In this document: piece after piece, positions 60,781 through 64,000 of the stretch
Layout: each line of letters opens with the position of its first letter
Numbering within the stretch: position 1 is the stretch's first letter
Assembly (NCBI RefSeq): GCF_014653115.1
Contig: NZ_BNAD01000003.1
Location: forward strand, 62,001-126,000
Length of the DNA: 64,000 nt
Direction of reading: 5' to 3'
From: Nocardioides flavus (ex Wang et al. 2016)
Lineage (GTDB): Bacteria; Actinomycetota; Actinomycetes; Propionibacteriales; Nocardioidaceae
Notes under the pieces: model-generated
Told to the model about the DNA's origin: nothing
What the model saw: only the letters and a program-made list of their open reading frames with translations
The model's database searches: none
Program-made: the position numbers and the translations under genes

Positions 60781-63706
60781 CGCGTCCTCCGTCCCGGCGC
60801 TGCCGCACGGTCGGCGCCGCGAGCACCAGCGCGAGCGCGATCGCGATCGCCTGCACGGCCAGGAGCGCCGAGCGCCACCACGAGCCGGGTCCGTCGACGG
60901 CCGACGGGTCGAGCGGCCGGTCGACGCGCCAGGCCCTCGTGGTGCGGTCCTCCGCACTGGCCTGCTCGAGACCGGCGGTCGCGTCGAGCAGCGAGGAGAT
61001 GCGGCCGTCCGCCGGCGAGCCGAGCACGACGTACTCCACGCCTCGCGCCCCCAGCGCGGCGACGACGGCCGGCGTGGGAGAGGACACGAGGGCGCGCACG
61101 TCCTCGGTGAGCGCGGAGTCCTCGTCGGCGAGCGTGAGGATCTCGTCCTCGCCGACGGTGGTGCCGTCGTCGCGACGGATCCGGTAGGTGATGCCGTCGT
61201 CGACCGACCCGCCGAGCACCAGCACGCCGTGCTCCTGGCCGAGCAGCGAGCTCTGCTGCATGTAGACCGGGACGGACTGGTCCGCGTCCTGGGTCATCGC
61301 GTCGTCGGGGGTGGTGAGCCACCAGCCCAGGCCGCCGACGGGCACCGCGGCCGCGACGACCGCCAGCGCGGTCGCGACGCCCCGCTGCCACCACGGGTGG
61401 TGCTCGGCGAGGCGGCGGAGGTAGGTGTCGGCCCCGAGCACGACCGCCACGATCGCGGTGCCCTGGAGGATCACCACGAACAGGCCCAGGCTCGGGCGCG
61501 TCGTGACCGCGGGCAGGTCGAGCGTCAGGTGCGACAGCAGTCCCGAGACGAGCGCGGCGGCGAGGGCGACCAGCCAGCAGACCAGGACCGGGACGCGCGT
61601 ACGCCGCGGGAGCAGCGCGGCGACGGCCAGGAGGCCCAGCACCACGCCGAGCCACCACGGCGCACCGAGGTCGTTGAGCCGCCCGGTCACCAGGCCCGCG
61701 AAGGTGACCTCGTCGACGGTGAGCCGGCCGGCCTCCAGCAGCAGGCCGGCAGCCGAGCCGGTCGTGAGCAGCGGCAGCAGCCACGGCGCGAGGAGCAGCG
61801 GGGTGGCCGCGACGGCGACCACCGGCGGGCCCCAGCTGTCGCGCTCGCGCAGCAGGCGGGGGGCGATGACGGCGGCGGCGCCCAGCACCACGACCGTCGC
61901 CAGCAGCGCGAACAGCCAGAACCCCGGCACGAAGGCGGCGCCCAGCGCGAGCAGCAGTGCCGTGCGCCAGGCCGCGCGCCAGCGCCGGTCGCGGTCGGGG
62001 TCGACGAAGCCGAGGGCGGCGCGGGCAGCCCACGGCAGCAGGGCGGCCACCGCGACCGTGCCGAAGCGTCCCTCGGCCCACGCGCCGGACGTCACCGGGA
62101 CCAGGGCGTAGGTCAGGGCACCCCACACGACGAGCCACCGCGGCAGGCCGAGCGGGTCGACGAGGCAGCCGACCACCGCGAGCAGCCGCCAGGCGCCCCA
62201 GGCGGCGACGGGCACCGCGAGCAGCATGAGGCCGGACACGACGGCGCCGGTGTTGCCGAGCAGCACGGTGGCCGCGAGGGCGAAGGGCAGGACGTAGGCG
62301 GGCGCCGGGACGTCGGTGCCACTGCCGAGCGGGTGCCAGGTGGCGAGGTGCAGCTGCCACCAGTCACCGGCCGTCGCAGGCACCGGGGAGAGCGCCCCGC
62401 CGGTGACCGACCCGAACGCCTCGCGCCCGGCGAGCAGCGCCATGATCCCGAAGAGGGCGAGCACCACCGCGACGGGGTTGGTGAAGAACCGGGCCACGAA
62501 GCCGGTGTCGGTGAGGTAGGCGTCCTCGTCGTCGTCACCCGGCGTGGCCGGCACGCGGCGCTGCTCGCGACCCGTCGGCGACGCGGCGTCGGCCGCCTGA
62601 GCCAGCCGGCGCCGCTCCGCCACGTCGGCGGCCTGGCTGGTCGCCGCCGAGGCGAGGTCGGTGACGAAGTCGAGGCCGTGGCGGTAGGGCAGCCAGGCGG
62701 GTGCCAGCAGCCGGCGTACGGCCTCGTGCTGCGGCGCGGCGTCGCCGCGCAGACGCGCCCGCTCGCGTCGGGCGGCGAGCACCTGCCGTGGGCGGCCGTG
62801 CACCGAGAGCGCGGCGGCCAGCTCGTCGAGCGCCTCCCCCACCGAGCGCACGGCGAGGAACCCGAGGACACGCAGCAGGGAGCCGAGGAAGAGCCGGACG
62901 TACTGCCACGCGAAGCCTCGCGACGACACGTTGGCCAGCGAGGTGAAGAGCGCGGCACGGCGCTCCTGGTAGTGGGTGTGCCGACCGGTGAGGGGCGTGC
63001 GCCGGATGCCGCGGTGCGCGGCCTCGGCGTGGAAGACGACCGCCTGCGGCACCACCAGCGTGCGGTGGCCGGCCAGCGCGGCGCGCCAGCCGAAGTCGAT
63101 GTCGTTGCCGAAGATCGGCAGCTCCTCGTCGAGCCCGCCGAGGGACTCGAGCACGCTGCGGCGCACCAGCATGCCGGCGGTGTTGACCGCCAGGACCTCG
63201 CGCACCTCGTCGTGCTGGCCCTGGTCGTACTCCCCCCGCTCCAGACCAGTCTCGCGGCGACCCGTGCCGGTGATCGTCAGACCGACCTCGAGCAGGCGTC
63301 GCAGCGAGGGCCACTCACGCAGCTTCGGGCCGAGGATCGCGGCGCCCGGGTCGGCCTCGGCGGCGGCGAGCAGCTCGGCGAGCGCCGTCGGGGCGGGGTT
63401 GCTGTCGTCGTGGAGCAGCCAGATCCACTCGTCGTCGGTCCCACCCGTCGGGGTGGGCGGCGCCAGCTCGAGACCGCGCCGGACGGCTTCGGGATAGCTG
63501 GTCGAGCCCGGGACGACGGCCACCTCGTGCCGGTCGGCCCAGGCGCGGCCGAGCGCGTCACGGACCAGCTCGACGCTGTCGTCGCGGCTCGTGGTGTCGA
63601 CAGCCACGACGCGGTCCGCCGGGAGGGTCTGCCCGACCAGACCAGTCAGTACGGCTGGGAGCCATCGCGCCCCGTCATGACTGACGAGAAGCGCTGTGAC
63701 GGTCAC
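60773..63706 (-). CDS. Family 2 glycosyltransferase with large membrane domain
   Basis: The 977-residue protein has a GT-A domain (residues 1-280) with LVSHDGARWLP, the metal-binding DDS in WLLHDDSNP and GNDIDFGWR. A membrane domain of 12 or more segments follows (from about 400), and a soluble C-terminal part contains GVEYVVLGSP. The layout is of actinobacterial polymer glycosyltransferases that transfer sugars from lipid carriers outside the membrane. It is coupled to DUF5719 and lies next to a whiB gene. The polymer is not identifiable from sequence. Confidence 0.86.
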   Translation of the reverse strand: MTVTALLVSHDGARWLPAVLTGLVGQTLPADRVVAVDTTSRDDSVELVRDALGRAWADRHEVAVVPGSTSYPEAVRRGLELAPPTPTGGTDDEWIWLLHDDSNPAPTALAELLAAAEADPGAAILGPKLREWPSLRRLLEVGLTITGTGRRETGLERGEYDQGQHDEVREVLAVNTAGMLVRRSVLESLGGLDEELPIFGNDIDFGWRAALAGHRTLVVPQAVVFHAEAAHRGIRRTPLTGRHTHYQERRAALFTSLANVSSRGFAWQYVRLFLGSLLRVLGFLAVRSVGEALDELAAALSVHGRPRQVLAARRERARLRGDAAPQHEAVRRLLAPAWLPYRHGLDFVTDLASAATSQAADVAERRRLAQAADAASPTGREQRRVPATPGDDDEDAYLTDTGFVARFFTNPVAVVLALFGIMALLAGREAFGSVTGGALSPVPATAGDWWQLHLATWHPLGSGTDVPAPAYVLPFALAATVLLGNTGAVVSGLMLLAVPVAAWGAWRLLAVVGCLVDPLGLPRWLVVWGALTYALVPVTSGAWAEGRFGTVAVAALLPWAARAALGFVDPDRDRRWRAAWRTALLLALGAAFVPGFWLFALLATVVVLGAAAVIAPRLLRERDSWGPPVVAVAATPLLLAPWLLPLLTTGSAAGLLLEAGRLTVDEVTFAGLVTGRLNDLGAPWWLGVVLGLLAVAALLPRRTRVPVLVCWLVALAAALVSGLLSHLTLDLPAVTTRPSLGLFVVILQGTAIVAVVLGADTYLRRLAEHHPWWQRGVATALAVVAAAVPVGGLGWWLTTPDDAMTQDADQSVPVYMQQSSLLGQEHGVLVLGGSVDDGITYRIRRDDGTTVGEDEILTLADEDSALTEDVRALVSSPTPAVVAALGARGVEYVVLGSPADGRISSLLDATAGLEQASAEDRTTRAWRVDRPLDPSAVDGPGSWWRSALLAVQAIAIALALVLAAPTVRQRRDGGRDD

Positions 63707-63779
63707 CGGAGCACCCTAGCGAGGGGCTCCGCGCTCCATGAAACCGTCGACAGGGATGCTGCAGGAACTGCGGGAAGGC

Positions 63780-64000
63780 TCAGACAGCGCGCTTCTTCAG
63801 CTTGCGGCGCTCCCGCTCGGACAGACCGCCCCAGATGCCGAAGCGCTCGTCGTTCATCAACGCGTACTCGAGGCAGTCGTCACGCACCTCGCACGTCAGG
63901 CAGACCTTCTTGGCCTCCCTGGTCGAGCCGCCCTTCTCGGGGAAGAACGCCTCCGGGTCCGTCTGCGCGCACAAGGCGCGGTCCTGCCAACCGAACTCCT
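63780..64000 (-). CDS. WhiB family iron-sulfur regulator (partial, cut by window end)
   Basis: The 3' part of a whiB gene encodes about 73 residues and runs off the window. It has the four Fe-S cysteines (one in ALCAQTDP, then VCLTCEVRDDC), the GIWGG turn and the basic tail RERRKLKKRAV. The best resemblance is to WhiB2/WhmD, the cell-division regulator, which is also near DUF3499 in mycobacteria. The reading frame upstream of the TTG at 63974 continues as EFGWQDRAL, so the true start lies beyond 64000. Confidence 0.93.
   Translation of the reverse strand, partial: EFGWQDRALCAQTDPEAFFPEKGGSTREAKKVCLTCEVRDDCLEYALMNDERFGIWGGLSERERRKLKKRAV

Overview
The window is high-GC DNA from an actinobacterium, most likely a Nocardioidaceae member close to Nocardioides. 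The evidence is the strong G/C bias at third codon positions, the many GTG starts with ATGA/GTGA gene overlaps, a WhiB protein, the mtrA-mtrB-lpqB set, SecA with a SEC-C tail, Rv3235/DUF3107/DUF3499/DUF5719-type proteins and a DUF222-HNH endonuclease. This assignment is from gene content only; no rRNA or tRNA gene was recognised.

Layout. (1) 118-3793: three overlapping genes for an AllFGH-type oxamate carbamoyltransferase in the order H-F-G, followed by a head-to-head repeat array (3784-4022). (2) 4042-9047, minus strand: seven overlapping genes (acyltransferase, alkyltransferase-like protein, membrane protein, DUF58, MoxR ATPase, membrane protein, DUF4129). (3) 9094-13906: a secreted trypsin-like protease, moeZ with a SigR-like promoter, and a secreted M6 metalloprotease. 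(4) 13981-21768: a conserved actinobacterial block that I recall as parallel to M. tuberculosis Rv3206c-Rv3214 (TetR, DUF3107, ferritin-like protein, DEAD helicase, ParA, histidine phosphatase), with an SDR, a GNAT carrying an in-frame amber stop, a small kinase and a PHP phosphatase inserted. (5) 21815-26998: DUF5302, a methyltransferase, a sulfotransferase-like protein, a MaoC/acyl-CoA dehydrogenase pair and a lipoprotein. (6) 27009-34605, minus strand: six co-directional genes combining surface-modification enzymes (LicD-like/SAM methyltransferase fusion, coiled-coil protein, sulfotransferase-like protein) with three exported phosphodiesterase-type proteins (PLD, EEP, EEP fused to a degenerate phosphatase-like domain). 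I consider this the best candidate for an undescribed system. (7) 34804-38152: MgtE-N/CBS protein, DUF1003, Mrp and TatB, a block also conserved in mycobacteria. (8) 38174-52329: LysM protein, Rv3235 family protein, SecA, an AlkX-like protein, an orphan response regulator, HPF, ComF, LpqB, MtrB, MtrA and SahH, the conserved secretion, envelope and cell-cycle signalling neighbourhood. (9) 52423-56859: DUF808 and then a decay zone with two truncated genes joined tail to tail, a DUF222-HNH gene with repeats and stacked hairpins, a frameshifted gene and an internally deleted VOC gene. (10) 56862-64000: SIS isomerase, a 56-residue Trm112-like gene, DUF3499, a metallopeptidase-family gene, DUF5719, a large membrane glycosyltransferase and the 3' part of a WhiB gene cut by the window end.

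How the genes fit together. Most of the window is housekeeping: protein export (SecA, TatB), Fe-S and sulfur transfer (Mrp, MoeZ), envelope signalling (MtrAB-LpqB), ribosome hibernation (HPF) and methyl-cycle recycling (SahH). Accessory content lies in the allHFG locus, the surface block at 27-34.6 kb and the decay zone at 53.6-56.9 kb. Very long ORFs antisense to real genes are common here because of the base composition and were not annotated.
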